Counted from the stretch's first letter, positions 1-13,070 are shown. The stretch is DNA of 64,000 nucleotides from Trichobilharzia szidati (GCA_944472155.2 OX235274.1:32424052-32488051); one strand, 5' to 3'. Notes: generated by a model from the sequence alone, not told the origin. A program made the numbers and translations.

Positions 1-112
1 TAAAGAGGGAAGGTTGGGCATGAGGCTAGCAAACCCATCCCGTAAAAATGAACACTACTGCTACCGAAACTTCAAGCCTATGTTCCCCTGGGAACGCAAA
101 GGAATAAAAAGA
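1..112 (+). mobile_element. SINE with RTE-like tail (3' part, cut by window edge)
   Basis: This is the 3' body and tail of a tRNA-derived SINE (called SINE-A here). It matches the tail of the complete copy at 32385-32635: a 'ggttgggcatgaggctagca' stretch, then 'atgttcccctgggaacg', then an A-rich end. The tRNA-like head would lie before base 1. The tail resembles the 3' end of the RTE LINEs in this window. Confidence 0.7.
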
Positions 113-1041
113 AACAATTTTAAACAACTTTACAGTTCAACTTTGTTGATATCGGTTAAATAATAATGATAAATATTTCATGAGTCCATGTGTCTATCTA
201 CAGCAGTATTAAAAAGTTGGTTTAGTGGTATCCTACTCACCCTACGAACAGCTTTTTGTGCCCTCCGCAGTTTAAAAAAGTCTTTATTAAGCAGCGCTAG
301 AAAGATTAAGTTGGGGGAGCAATAATTAACAAACCATAAAAGTTGAACTCCATTATGGATAAGATTTTATGGTGATAAATCACACAGTGTTAATATTACT
401 GTACAACACTCTACCACAGTGCCCAAGTTTTATACTTATAACCATAAAAGTAGAGACTGAGTAATACCAAATTTTCCTAACTTTTTATCACGGAAAGTAA
501 AATTAAATCTCTTCCTAGAAATTAACATGGTGCAGGAAGACCAGCAAAGATCAGAGGAAGCAAATAATCCAAATGATCAGCGAACTTCTGGAAAACTTGA
601 TTCATAATTAATAAAGACCCACCTAAACTGAATTCAAATTGTTTAATCTTTGGATTTTCATTTATATGATTAAAATATGTAGATCTTAGATAGGTCTTGT
701 TTTTATTGAGTGATTCCCCACCCCCCTCCGCGATCGCATTCGCATAGTTCAATGCTCCTCAAGCGCATAAAATACGACGCAACCAACCGAGTGAAATAAT
801 TCGGTGCAGCAAACATTAAAACATTCCTTGTGGCGTACACAATGTACTTAAGTAGACTACAACTTAAAACACTACTTTCTACAAGCTAGTAACTATTAAC
901 AAATAATCAGTTTTTTTCTCCGGCTCACTTCATGTCATTCCTTGATATTGGTGAGATTCGTCTTGTTTCAGATCAGCCAGGTGATTGTAGATCAGCTTCA
1001 GTATTTGTAATCAACCTGTACTGCATATTTTACCCATTTTA
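113..1041. other. Intron or upstream sequence, no gene seen
   Basis: AT-rich DNA with no collagen triplets and no convincing ORF. Around 365-440 there is a short match to the PLE terminal sequence ('cacacagtg', 'cagtgcccaagtttt'). No N-propeptide exon of the collagen gene was recognised here. Confidence 0.5.
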
Positions 1042-1412
1042 AATAACTCAGTATGGCCAGAAAAGATCAGCAATAGAGATCTCTGGGAGCGAACCAACCA
1101 GGAACCGATTGTGCAACAAATAGGCAGGAAGAAATGGAGATGGATTGGCCATACTCTGAGGAAACCATCAAGTGACATCACTAGACAAGCCATTGCTCGA
1201 GTGGAACCCGAAAGGGAAGTGGCAAGTTGGTCGTCAGTGCGAGGGTGACTTGGAGGAGGTCATGTGAAGAGGAGATGAAAGCGTGTGGGAAGACTTGGAG
1301 CCAAGTGAAGACTCTAACAGAGAACCGAAAGCAATGGAGACGCACGGCTGAAGCCCTATGTTCCTCTAGGAATTAAAGGAAACAATAATAATAATAATGA
1401 ATAACTCAGTAT
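1042..1412 (+). mobile_element. 5'-truncated RTE LINE end with 13-bp target-site duplication
   Basis: About 345 bp of RTE (SR2-like) 3' sequence. It covers the end of the ORF after the reverse transcriptase (RT) domain, the 'gaagccctatgttcctctag' 3' motif and an (AAT)n tail. The duplication 'aataactcagtat' flanks it at 1042-1054 and 1400-1412, so this is a single clean insertion by target-primed reverse transcription that stopped early. Confidence 0.85.
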
Positions 1413-1657
1413 TGATATATTGTGACTGGGTTTAGATAGATAATCTAGGAAGGTACTGATAAATTTTGTCTGAAAGATATGATCGTCACTTTATTTGCTT
1501 TGCAGTAAATCAAATCTAGATTTGCTTACAACTTCGTTGATGTAAAGTGATTTTAAAAATCCCACACATCGTTTGTTTTACACAATTAGGTACACGCATA
1601 CTTAATGTAATTGGTTTCACTTTGTATATGATGTGAACTGTTTGTATTATTTTTTAA

Positions 1658-2600
<943 letters not shown>

Positions 2601-2604
2601 AATT

Positions 2605-3092
2605 TTCTAATATTATTACAAACGTCAAGTCAGTCAGTTCTTCTATAGGGATCAGAAACTTGGCCAGTGTGTCACAAAGAATATTTCCAACAGCCTGTTG
2701 CAGACCTTTATCAACAACTGTCTTCGCTCTATACTGAAGATCAGATGACCGCCGGAAAGAATCACCAACAAGAAACTATGGGAACAAACAAACGAAACAA
2801 GAACCAATCGCTCAACAAATATGCAGGAGAAAGTGGAGATGGATTGGACACTCGCTGAGGAGGCCGCTGGGTGACATCGCGCGTCAGACCAACGCTCGAA
2901 GGGAACCCGAAAGGGAAGCGGCGAGTAGGACGTCCAAGGGTGACATGGAAGAGATCGTGTGAAGAGGAGTTGAAACAGTATGGACTAACATGGATGCAAG
3001 TGAAAAGTACTGCAGAGGACAGAAGCAAGTGGAGACGTGCAGTTGAAGCCTTATGTTCCACTAGGAACCCAAGGGAACAATAGTAATAATAC
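2605..3092 (+). mobile_element. 5'-truncated RTE LINE fragment
   Basis: Opens at the conserved NVKSVL..GSET segment downstream of the RT palm. It continues through the ORF end to 'ttatgttccactaggaaccc' and an (AAT)n tail. It is a different subfamily from the 1042 copy and closer to 51030-52056. Clear target-site duplications were not found. Confidence 0.8.
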
Positions 3093-3159
3093 TACAATAT
3101 TATAGTGGTAAACCACTCAGGTTGCGTTTTGACGTTTTGCATTATTGCAGATACATAAA

Positions 3160-3440
3160 CTATTCTTTGACTGGACAGTCGTCAGCAAGCCCTATTAACT
3201 ACTGTCTAGTGTCTAATCAAAGTATTCAATACAGTCGTTAAAGGAGGTCAGTCGCGAGCCCAAATAACTCAGCGGTAACGTCTCTGACTGCACCACTGGG
3301 TAACCGAAGAGTTTGAAACTCAGATGGCCCATGAGTTCTTTGGAGATTGAAGATACGTCTTGGTGAATGGTGAGTGACACCAAGCACGAAACCTATGTCG
3401 AAAGCTTCCTGCCAGTCGCCTCTAGCCATCTAACAACATA
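3160..3440 (+). mobile_element. tRNA-derived SINE with hammerhead-like body (family D)
   Basis: An A-box-like 'aactcagcggtaacg' and a B-box-like 'gtttgaaactc' sit 5' of a degenerate hammerhead-like stretch. Better copies lie at 28640-28915 and 37515-37870. The ends are approximate. Confidence 0.7.
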
Positions 3441-3813
3441 AACTATTTATTACTACATTCACTATCAATTGGCAGCCTCTATCTACTGAGTGAAAGATAT
3501 AAGTACTATACAGGCTACAGAATCAAGTCAAGTAAATTTAATATCTAAAACGGTGTGACTGAGAATCAAGCTGACATTAAGCACGCCTACAGATTCAAGT
3601 TTTCAGGTCAGTATTCACGTTTATATTTTTATAAGACGAATTCTGACCACGGGTTCCCTAAAATACCGAGAGTTTCGTATTCATCTGATAAAGAAAGAGA
3701 ACCAAGAACTTAAATGTAGTATGATTAACGTGCTTTATTTTAAATCTAAGTCGGCTCTCGATAAAAAAAACTCTGAGATTTTATTTTCAATTTTTATCTT
3801 CCTATAAATTTAG

Positions 3814-4110
3814 GGCTCACAAGGACCCATGGGACCTCAAGGACCTCAAGGTCCAATGGGTCCTGCTGGTCCACCGGGGCCAATCGGCCCACCTGGCCCA
3901 CCAGGTCCAAGAGGTGAATCTGGACCAACTGGAAGAGTCGGTGCAGTAGGACCACAAGGACCAATGGGAAGTCCTGGAAGACCAGGTTCATCTGGACCTG
4001 CTGGACAAAAAGGCGATCGTGGTTTGACTGGTGCTAAAGGAGAGAAAGGTGAAAAAGGTCCTACTGGACCACCTGGACATCCTGGATTGAGTAAAGAGCG
4101 AGGAATTCAG
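3814..4110 (+). CDS. Fibrillar collagen exon
   Basis: 99 codons, phase 0 at both ends, acceptor 'aatttag' and donor GTAAGC. Gly-X-Y runs throughout except near the end. There the order is GLS-KER-GIQ, so a lysine codon (AAA, 4096-4098) stands where glycine is expected. The register is otherwise kept. The exon is 33 x 9 bp and starts with a whole glycine codon, as do all the other purely helical exons of this gene after the first. Confidence 0.96.
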
Positions 4111-4276
4111 GTAAGCACTTATAACTAAATGAGTTTTTTAAATATTCGGCACATAATAATAAGTATTTTTTCTCACATGGACGTTGTCCTCTAAGCATGT
4201 CAATACACAAATGGTTTGGATAATCTGTCCTAGCAAAATGTTACGGTTGATTGTATTTTCATCTTATTTTTTTCAG

Positions 4277-4564
4277 GGTGAAATGGGTCATGATGGCCGT
4301 CCAGGTGTCCGAGGTGAACCAGGTCAAAGAGGACCTGAAGGATCTATGGGTGTATCAGGACGACCAGGTGAAAGAGGCACAATGGGACGTTCAGGACTTC
4401 AAGGTCCTAAAGGTGCACAAGGAGAACCGGGTTCAGTTGGAGTAGAAGGACCAACAGGACCCCAAGGTCCAAAGGGTGAGAAAGGCCAGTTGGGACGTCC
4501 AGGTGAACGTGGAGAAACTGGACCTCGGGGAGAACGTGGATTAGCAGGACCAATAGGAATAAAG
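4277..4564 (+). CDS. Fibrillar collagen exon
   Basis: 96 codons of perfect Gly-X-Y, phase 0, after a short 166-bp intron with acceptor 'tttttttcag'. The donor is GTAAAA. It contains GRPGER twice, which matches the GROGER class of integrin-binding motif if the Y-position proline is hydroxylated, plus one GPRGER. Integrin binding is an inference from vertebrate collagens. Confidence 0.96.
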
Positions 4565-6529
4565 GTAAAAATGTTTTTGAAAAATTACATGAATAGTGAT
4601 TTACCTCAGTGTCATACATGACAATATCTGATATTCCCACTAAGGGCTATTTTAATTTTAATCCAAAGTTTTCATAAAGACCTCCGTAACTTGTTTTTAG
4701 GGTTTTAAAAGAAAGTTATTAATGAAAGCGGTTTTCTACACCACTCAGTCAAGAAAATACTTAATTCCAACCGAAAATTGTATATGTAGATGAGAACGAC
4801 AACGAGAATAATGTATATATAAGTGCTCAACAAAGTGCAAATATTACTGATGACTACATCTCATTAGTAGCAGATAAACTGGTTACGAGACAGTTAATCA
4901 CACTACTCAACTGCTTTACTAAAGTAGTCAGAACCTTTTTTTGGTTAGATCCAATTGATGGTAAGTGACAGACCAATCGTAAGATTATGTAATTGTAGAC
5001 TGCACTGAAAGTTAATGAACTAGGCTTTAATGAAGATGTAAGAAGACTAAGGAAGGGTTGACAAAAAATTAGTAAGCAAAGGATTGAAAATACATGAAGG
5101 GTGGTTTTAAATGTAACCAGTTGAGTAGGTCTTCATTGGTCAAGAGACGAATAATGACTGTACTAATTTATATGCACAACTTTATCAGCCTATTGACACA
5201 TCCCGATGATTGGTTTTTATTTAACATTTATTTGTAAAGTATCAAGGGCAGTTGACTTGAATTTCAGTGGCTGAATGGTATACGAGTTCGCCTTCTAGCC
5301 TGAAGAGTGCCAAACTAGGACGAAACAGCTATCCACTTTGTGATCAAACTTGAAATAAACCAAATCCCTAAAAACCAACTCTTGAAAGTTAAGTATATCA
5401 CAGTAAAGCCTAATGATACCTAAATGATGACAATTTTACTCGCTTACTAGTTTAAATGTTAAGCCCAGAATTATTCGACTTGTAACTCTATACCCATTTA
5501 GTAATTTTACTCAGTATTCGACATCAGTTTAACTCAAGGATTCCTGTTTCGAATGCTCTTTAATTCTAAAGAAATCTGGAGAAGTTTAAGAGTGAGTCGG
5601 CCGGAAATCAAACCTTGCCTAACTGAGTATTTAGTGACCATTCTATACACGATTATAACTTAGTTTCACTATATTTAAAGATCAATGAGAATGAGTGATA
5701 AGGAACTTTCTCTTTAATACTATAATGATACTTACTAACTGTTAAGTTGTAAATCCTCATCTTTATCTAAATTTAGTTAAATTAGGGATAAAGAGCAAAT
5801 GACTAACTAGCGGAGTAGTTGTTGCGAGATGATGTTCGTCAGGAAAGTTAGTATCAATTTGATAAGACTATGACTGAAGCTAAAAAAGAAGCGCCTAGTT
5901 ATTGAGGGTTTCGAAACCATAAACTAACTACTCTGTATCCACTAAGATCTTCTTGCATTGTACATATTTTTTAAGAAACACAGATTGATAAACTGTCACC
6001 TTCAATGTTCATAAGTAACACATATAAAGGCGTGGAAATCGAGTTGAAATATTGCCTTAAACCAAGTTTGTTCAGGTTGCCTCAACTTTCACGCCTAACT
6101 ATCATCCAGAAAAATAAGTTCTCCAGAATGTAACCACATGTCGAAGTTTGGTAAAATAAGGGATACAACAATTTACAGTATTGCGTTGATGTGAATTCTG
6201 AATGGGAATTCTTACACTCAATTTATGACTGGGATCAACAGTTGAGTTATTACCTCCTTGAATGCGGCATAGATATTTTGTTTTGATACTCCAAAATAGG
6301 CAGTAAAACAGTTATAATGGGAATATTACAAATTATTTAGCAGTTTGTGTTACCGGTCACAAAAGCTTTCCTTCCTAACTAGAACTGAGCCTTCGATAAA
6401 CCCAGACACAACATAATGTTTCTCAAAGCAAATTCTTATAAAGTACGAGAATAAGTTAAAAAACTACAAAATTTCGTTTCAGTGTGTAGTTTTCGACAGA
6501 GGAAGCTAGCTTTGTTTGGATAGATGTGA
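4565..6529. other. First part of 9.3-kb intron
   Basis: AT-rich intron DNA. The one element recognised is a decayed SINE-C copy at about 5264-5395 (+), with 'gtggctgaatggtatacgag' followed by 'gccaaactaggacgaaac'. The rest shows no coding signal. Confidence 0.5.
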
Positions 6530-7052
6530 ATTCCAGGTTTGCTACTTACTTTCAGCATCAAAAATAAGATCCGGATTTTCAACTCCAGTGTGAAGTTAGT
6601 GCTACTATACGGATCAGAGACTTGGCGCGTCATAAAGAGCATCTCAAACAAACTACAGACCTTCATTAACAGTTGTCTTTGCTCAATACCACTCAAGATC
6701 AGATGGCCAAAAGAGATCAGCAACAGGGATCTCTGGCAATGAGCGAACCAACCAGGAACGGATTGTGAAACAAATAGGCAGGAAGAAATGGAGATGGATT
6801 GGCTGGCCATACTCTGAGGAAACCATCAAGTGACATCACTAGACAAGCCATTGCTCAAGTGGAACCCGAAAGGGAAGTGGCGAGTTGGTCGTCAGTACGA
6901 GGGTGACTTGGAGGAGGTCATGTGAAGAGGAGATGAAAGCGTGTGGGCAGACATGGAGCCAGGTGAAGACTCTAGCAGAGAACCGAACGCAATGGAGACG
7001 TGGGGTGAAGCCCTATGTTCCTCCAAGAATTAAAGGATACAATAATAATAAT
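6530..7052 (+). mobile_element. 5'-truncated RTE LINE fragment
   Basis: Begins near KNKIRIFNS and continues through LLYGSETW and the C-terminal region to the conserved 3' motif and an (AAT)n tail. Frames are broken. It is the same subfamily as 1055-1399. Confidence 0.82.
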
Positions 7053-7187
7053 ACTTACTCTGAAGAAGTGTCTGTAATTAATCGTTTAACTAGCGATGGT
7101 AGAATCCATGCCAGTCACTCTGTATGTGCAGGTTTGATTCCCGGCCAATGCGCTTGTTAAATAATAACTAGACGGAATACAGTGTAG

Positions 7188-7295
7188 ATTGGGCGTGAAG
7201 CTGGCAGTCCTAAACCCTCAAAAGGCAACAACAACAGCAACAGCGCTACTGAAACTTCAAATCTTGAAGTCCAACATTCCGGTTGAAATGCAGAC
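7188..7295 (+). mobile_element. SINE-A tail fragment
   Basis: A 'gggcgtgaagctggcag' body and a degenerate 'cttgaagtccaacattccgg' tail match the RTE-tailed SINE. The tRNA-like head is missing. Confidence 0.5.
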
Positions 7296-7372
7296 AATTA
7301 TAAATGGTTTATAACACAGGTTTGAAGTATACCAGCGGGATATTAAACGATTAGTGATACTTTCAAGAGCTA

Positions 7373-7575
7373 ATTTGTAGGGATTTGGTTTATTTCAAAT
7401 TTTATCACGGATCGATATCAGTCAGAGAACCATTAGAGCACCACCAGGAAGTATTGGACGTTTGTTTCGCCCTACTTTGGGACTCAGTCAGCAGAATACA
7501 CACCTACCGGGGTTTGAACCCAGAATCTTCCAGTTAAAAGGCAACTTCGTAAACCATTCAGCCGATGGCTACAGG
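7373..7575 (-). mobile_element. tRNA-derived SINE-C with hammerhead-like core
   Basis: Read on the - strand it has a tRNA-like head with B box 'gggtttgaaccc'-type sequence, then the stem II / GAA segment 'cccaaagtagggcgaaac', then the 3' body ending near 'aaatccctacaaa'. It forms an inverted pair with 7640-7830. Confidence 0.75.
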
Positions 7576-7639
7576 ACAAAGTTGCCAGTGGTAACGTCAT
7601 CTGGTTGTCACACTAAAATTACGAATAAGCTGAAACTGG

Positions 7640-7830
7640 AATTCATATGTCACTGAATGATCTACAAGCTTTCCTTGTAACCGAAAGATCCTGGCGGTGG
7701 GTGGGTACTGATGAAGAGTACCAAACTGGGACGAAATAGCTATCCACTATTCCCTGCTGGTTTTCAATAGCTCTCTAATGGATATCAATCCTTGATAAAA
7801 CTTGAGATTAATTATATCCATAAGACGATA
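7640..7830 (+). mobile_element. tRNA-derived SINE-C with hammerhead-like core
   Basis: A tRNA-like head ('tgatctacaag...taaccgaaagatcctgg') is followed by 'gtactgatgaagagtaccaa' and 'gggacgaaatagctatcc'. In hammerhead terms the core reads AUGAAGA instead of CUGANGA. It sits about 65 bp from the inverted copy at 7373-7575. Confidence 0.75.
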
Positions 7831-8204
7831 TATACTATGATAATCTTACAGCTAACAAAACAGTTTACCGGTTAAAGCCGGTAGTTGCAAAAACCTAATT
7901 TTCTGTTGCACAGCGAAATAAAAGACAATACCTCTAGTTACTGTTTTTTGTGATTATCACTAATTCGATTACTGAAATACGCCTTTTTCCAATCATCTTA
8001 GATATACTACCAATCATGTATATATATACATATAATTTCACTTTGTTCAGTGATGCCTTCAATAGGAAAAAAATGCATTCAGTTGTCCAAAAATTCCAAG
8101 AAACATTATTAGGCCTAATAATATACACAGAAGAATCGAAATCGTCGACCTATAGAAAGGCAGTTTACATGGTGCATTCTTCTACTAATCGATAATTTGG
8201 CATT

Positions 8205-8690
8205 TGCAAAGATTATCAATGGCATAGGATAGATAGATAGATTAATTCTAACTAGTGGACATTTGTCTATGCTTCTTTCTATCTAACTGAAGAGGTGGTT
8301 ATCCCTTTTGCGTCTTCTCCTTCTTCCTCTTTTTTCTATCTGTCCAGAAATTATGTTGTAGTAGTATTCTGAATTATTTCACTTAGTCAATAGATGAAGC
8401 ATGAATAGTTGGTCAGTCTTTTTCTTTCCCTTGGCAGTTATTAATGGGCTACGATGGAGAATCGCTATAAAAATTTCAGACTAATTAAGATTTTGTATTC
8501 TCTCTTTGTGTGCCAGTGTGTATGTGCTGTCATCAGCGATTCGGTGTTTCATCGGATCAGTTTGAAGTGTAGAGAAGAAGAAAAAAGGGATGCCTTTCTT
8601 ATTCAACCCAGATTAGTTCGTTTTTTTTTGATAAATTAATTAGGCAAACACGAATAAAGTTGAAAGTTTCCTAAAATAAAGTAAAGAAGA
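8205..8690. other. Intron sequence with short (gata)n run
   Basis: A short gata-type microsatellite lies near 8226. A 61-codon + strand ORF at 8454-8639 has a hydrophobic start but sits in low-complexity sequence and has no other support, so it is not called as a gene. Confidence 0.4.
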
Positions 8691-8695
8691 GTTGA

Positions 8696-9572
8696 TTATT
8701 ATTATTGTTTCCTTTAGATTCTAGAGGAACATAGGGCTTCAACCGCACGTCTCTATTGCGTTCGGTTCTATGCCACACTTTTTACCTGGCTTCACGCCTG
8801 CCCGCATGCATTCATCTCCTCTTTACATGACCTCCTCCCCCATGTCAACCTCTCACTAACGACCAACTCGCCGCTTCCTATTCGGGTTCGACTCGAGTGA
8901 TGGCCTGTCGTGTGATGTCACTTGATGGCTTGTTTTCTGAGAGTATGGCCAATTCACGTCCATTTTTTCCTGCATATTTGTTTCACAATCGGTTCCTGAT
9001 GGGTTGGTTGGCTCACAGAGTTCCCACCCTGTTGCTGATCTTTTCTGGCCATTTGATCTTGAGTATTGAGCGAAGACAGCTATTGATGAAAGTCTTTTGT
9101 TTTGTTCGAAGTGCCCTTCATGACGCGCCAAGTCTCTGATCCGTATAGTAAGTAGCACTGATTTCACATTGGAGTTGAAAATCCACATCTTATTTTTCAT
9201 GCTGAGTGCTGTTAACCTCCACACAGACTTGAGAGTAATGAAAGCTTACCTTGCATTCCCGATCCTCCCTTTGATGTTCTCATCAGTTCCGTCCGCCTGT
9301 AGTTGAGACGATGCTTCCCAGGTAGGTAGGTGGGTAGGTAAATGAGGTTACGTCTTTCAGGTTCCTCCCATTTACGCTGATTGTAGTCTGTTGTTGTTGC
9401 TGTTGCTGTTGGCCAGGAATCTTCATCACCTCTGCTTTCTCTATGTTTATCTGAAGTTCTATCTTTGATGCTTGTTCTTCCAACCTGTTGCTTTTCACTC
9501 GCATATCTTCCAGTTTGTGGGAAATGAGACATATATCATCGGCGAAATCCAGATCCTCCAAGTTTTTTGTGT
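8696..9572 (-). mobile_element. RTE LINE fragment, - strand
   Basis: Starts at the RT catalytic motif (FADDICLISH, near 9540) and runs on the - strand to the 3' motif and an (AAT)n tail at 8696. It includes a CAA/CAG glutamine run and CT-rich repeats near 9325. Several frameshifts are present. Its 5' break point is almost the same as in 41222-42120 (EDMDFADDICLISH). Confidence 0.85.
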
Positions 9573-9664
9573 GGGTCGATTATTATTTCATGATAGAAAG
9601 AATTAGTAAATCAGTCTTGAAATCAGTCACCAATCAACGTTTGACAATTGGTCTGCTAGCCACT

Positions 9665-10045
9665 AGCAACTGACTGCAGGATGTAGTTGCCTTAAGTTAT
9701 TCTGGTGAAAAGTCACAATCAGTGGGATCCACCAAGTTGGGTGTGAGGGAAAATAATCGTCGACGATATTGGCTGATGGTCATGCTACACATACCGCGAA
9801 TCGGACGAAGTTAGAATTTATTGACCGGTGGATGCCTTCCCAGTGACTGTAATGCCAACAAGTTTACCTTTTAACCTGAACATACTGCGGTTCAATCCAT
9901 GGTGCGATCATGGGTTCGTACTGCTGAAGAGATCTGAACCAGGGTGATACAGCTGTCAAGTATTTCCTGATGGTTTTATCAGTGGTTCTCTAACTGAAGT
10001 CAGTTAGTTCGTTATTTATCTTGAAATCAAAACACAGTGAATAAC
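9665..10045 (+). mobile_element. tRNA-derived SINE-C, long form
   Basis: Carries the 5' extension shared with 21215-21430 and 48995-49330 ('gttgggtgtgagg', 'cgaatcgg.cgaagttagaatt'). It then has a decayed tRNA-like head and a hammerhead-like region around 9930. The tail is 'ctctaactgaagtcag'. Confidence 0.65.
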
Positions 10046-10244
10046 TTCGAAATTTTGATAGGACTGATTGATAAAGCCTTGTTTGAAGAAATTGTTAAAG
10101 AATTGTTAAAAAAAGTATCATGATTGTGAAACGATTCAAAGCGATAGCCTTCAGATGACCATCCTGTTATGGGTACAAGTGAAGATATAAAATTCGAATA
10201 CTGGTAATATCTTAATATCTCTACTATAGACAGCTAAATCGATT

Positions 10245-10490
10245 TTTTTTATTCCTTTACGTTCCCAATGGAACACAGAGCTTCAAGCTAGAGGATTGAA
10301 GTTTCGGTGGCAGTGGTGTTTATCTATTTTTAAGGGATGGGGTTGCTAGCCTCGTGCCCCACCTTCCCTCTTTATCAGTCTAATTACTGGCTTAGCGAGG
10401 TAAAGGAGTGCGTCGGTGGCCGGAGATCGAACCCCTGACTACACGCGTGATTGGCGAGCATTCTACCGTTGCGGCAAGGGTGCTTACACA
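10245..10490 (-). mobile_element. SINE-A (tRNA head, RTE-like tail)
   Basis: On the - strand: a tRNA-like head with B box 'ggttcgatctcc', a central body, then the tail 'atgttccattgggaacg' and an A-rich end. It is nearly complete and matches 32385-32635. Confidence 0.8.
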
Positions 10491-10924
10491 AACGGATGGC
10501 TTTATCTCATTCTAGGCCGAAAATAAATAGAAGCAGAGGACAGGCAATTAAAGCTGAACTGTTTATTTGTCATTTCTCGATAGACAGACGTGAATAGGTC
10601 ACGAGCACTTTTACGATGGCTTACAGGTCACTATGATCGACAGTCAATTTCGTCTTTGAAAAATCAATCATGACTACCACATTATAATAGCCTAGATTTT
10701 TAAAGTATTAAATTCTTCCGGAAAAAAGAACTATTTCTCTGTAATTTCCAACTAAATTCGAATATGCCCTGCATGTTTTTAGTAAACACGGCACGGTTTT
10801 ACTAATTTTTTATGCAATGTCTTAAATAATAACTAAGTTAATCACTAATCACTCGGTGATGCCTTGATGGAAATTTTAATTCCAACAAATTTAAAAAAAT
10901 AAGTATTTAGATTGTGAAATTTAT

Positions 10925-11290
10925 GGGGATTTTGGACGAATTTCAGTGTTCAGATTATCGTCACAAACCAATATCAGTTGGAGAGATAATTCAGAACCAC
11001 TAGCATGGAATACTAGGCCTCTGCTTCGTCCTGCTCTAGGATTCTTCAACAGTGCGCACCCTTGACCCCACTAGGGACCAAACTTGGGACCTTCAGATTA
11101 CGAGACTGATTTCGCTGACCTTTCAGCCACTAGGGCTAGAATCCAATGACCCGTGAATTCTAACCTCTGTCATTCCATTACATAGTGCTACTCTCGCCAA
11201 TGCCTTTGATGAGTATCTGCATCACCTTGAAACGGTCATAACTTCTCACTACATCCATCCAGCAGCTATCAATGAGTTGGCGATCGATGG
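10925..11290 (-). mobile_element. tRNA-derived SINE-C, long form, - strand
   Basis: The - strand carries the 5' extension, the tRNA-like head, and the hammerhead-like part ('gagcaggacgaag'). It is immediately followed by the 3' part of a + strand copy at about 11295-11405. Confidence 0.65.
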
Positions 11291-11294
11291 TGGG

Positions 11295-11690
11295 TTTGTG
11301 GGTGAACACTAGTGAGGAGTCCCAAAATAAAACAAAACAGCTGTCCAGTACTCCCCGCTGGTTTCAGTGATCTCTCTAACTGATGTTGGTTTGTGACACA
11401 ATCTAAAAAATGCAAGAAATATTTGTTGAACTACTCACTTAGTTGTTTAAATACAACGTCTGTTCCCAGTAGCTTAATGGTCTACGAGGTTGCCTTGTAA
11501 CCAGAAGGTCCTGGTTTCTAACCCTGGAGGGGGCTGCATACAGATGAAGAGTCCTAAACTAGCCTGACGAAAGAGTGGTCTATTACTCCCAGGTTTTCCA
11601 ACGGTTCTCTAACCAATGTCAACTCATGATGAAATCCCCTAACCAATCAATCAAATCCCTACAAATCAACACTTGAATAACAACGTCTGT
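11295..11690 (+). mobile_element. Two + strand SINE-C copies
   Basis: A 3' half copy at 11295-11405 ('agtcccaaaataaaac', 'ctgtccagtactcc') is followed at 11461-11690 by a fuller copy. The fuller copy has 'agcttaatggtctacgag', a tRNA-like head, 'cagatgaagagtcctaaact' and the terminal 'aaatccctacaaatcaacac'. Confidence 0.7.
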
Positions 11691-11959
11691 TAATTTTTCT
11701 TATTCAAGAAGTGAACAAGATCTTTCAAAGCTGTGGGTGAATTCAAATCTCACAACAGTGTAGTGGATCAGGTTGATACACCTTTTTAGCTAATTTTTAT
11801 GATTGAATAATAAGAATGCAAAATGTAACTGGCAAGTGAGTTGAATCACGAATCTGATAGTGTATACAGATTCTATGTTTTAGATAGGTGATGAGAATAT
11901 TGTGAATATATAAATATTATCATTCATTAAAAATTAACATATATCCCGAAATTCTAAGT

Positions 11960-12282
11960 TTTATAATTAACCTTGGTCACTGTGGTCATATGTAATTCCA
12001 TACTAATTTGTTTACTGAACATGTCACACACTGTGGAAGAGTATTATTTACTGGATGACGAAGTTTCGAACACAATTCATTACTGTTCATAATCATGCCA
12101 TCAATCGTGACTACACATCTTCGAAATTTGACTTTTATAGTTCTCTTTATTCCTTCCTATTCGTTGTAGGGGTAATAGAAACAAATTATGTCAGTAAGAG
12201 GATCCTTTGGAACCCATAAAATAGTTTTTTATCCAATATTTCTCAATGATTGTGAGGTCAAATACATAGGTCAGAGTAGTAG
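11960..12282 (+). mobile_element. PLE terminal sequence and GIY-YIG fragment
   Basis: Positions 11985-12110 match the PLE terminal segment (- orientation; 'tcacacactgtgg', 'ggatgacgaagtttcgaac'). At 12255-12282 the + strand encodes CEVKYIGQSS, the signature of the PLE GIY-YIG endonuclease. An LTR then interrupts it. The PLE reading resumes at about 12631. Confidence 0.65.
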
Positions 12283-12630
12283 TGCAACGACAGAAGACAA
12301 GGGCCAGTCAACAGATCGTTTATTGAGAAAATCAACAGATGTTTATAGATTTTTATGTACATTATTATTAGAGTTATTTAGTAGAGAAGCAACGTCTTCT
12401 GATTGGTTGTTTTCTTGCTGAAGGCTATTTTGTACTACTCGTGACCGTTTCTCAAAAAGTTAAGACATATATCTGCGAATCGTATTTGCACACACTAAGT
12501 CCGCTGTGGTTGGTTGGTGATTTTCCCAAGGTTAAGCTTTGTTCATGTTTTTTCTCATGACCCAATTTGGTATGTATCATTGACGTAAATTTCTGTCTAT
12601 AGTCTTGGTCTGCAGCAAGTTCTTACCACA
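12283..12630 (+). repeat. Solo LTR, family copy 1
   Basis: 348 bp starting TGCAACGACAGAAGACAAGG and ending CACA. It is one of three copies in the window (also 33537-33890 and 39886-40513), each with TG..CA ends. It is inserted in the PLE fragment. Its flanks (gtag/gtgc) do not give a perfect target-site duplication. No internal region is present. Confidence 0.7.
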
Positions 12631-13070
12631 GTGCAATGAGGTCAGTCAGACTATTACAGCTCTAAAATCCAGCAAAATTTAGATTAAAGACCGTGATAAG
12701 AAATCTAGAAAATAACTCAGCTATAGCACGACATACAACTTTACAATAGAACGGGATAAAATGACAGTCTTAAAATCTAAACAATAGGGTGGAAAGAGAG
12801 AGATAGATTGGTAATGGAAGGTTTATTTATTAAATCAACTGAGAATAAGCGCAATAGGAATGATTCAGCACCTATCCACCCTGATATCTGGAAAATTCCA
12901 CTACTCCTACCAGGAACAGAAAAGGAGGGAAGGACAGAAATCATAAAACAGAAGTTTCAAAGTTATGTAGTTACAATCGATATAATTATGAACAATGAGT
13001 TGTGTTCAAAACTTCGTCATTCAGTAAATAATACTGTTTCGCTGTGTGATATATCAAAATTAACAATTTA
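12631..13070 (+). pseudogene. Decayed PLE C-terminal region and 3' end
   Basis: Continues the PLE GIY-YIG fragment after the LTR with stops and frameshifts (LENNSAIARH, then SAPIHPDIW). It ends with the family's terminal sequence 'aataatactgtttcgctgtg'. It matches 36541-37110. Confidence 0.65.

Noticed and set aside
7941..8195. Overlapping 60-80 codon ORFs on both strands
   Set aside because: AT-rich chance ORFs without family features or conserved spacing.
8454..8639. A small + strand secreted protein (hydrophobic start, 61 codons)
   Set aside because: It lies in T-rich low-complexity intron sequence, lacks a patterned mature region and has no splice signals that help it.
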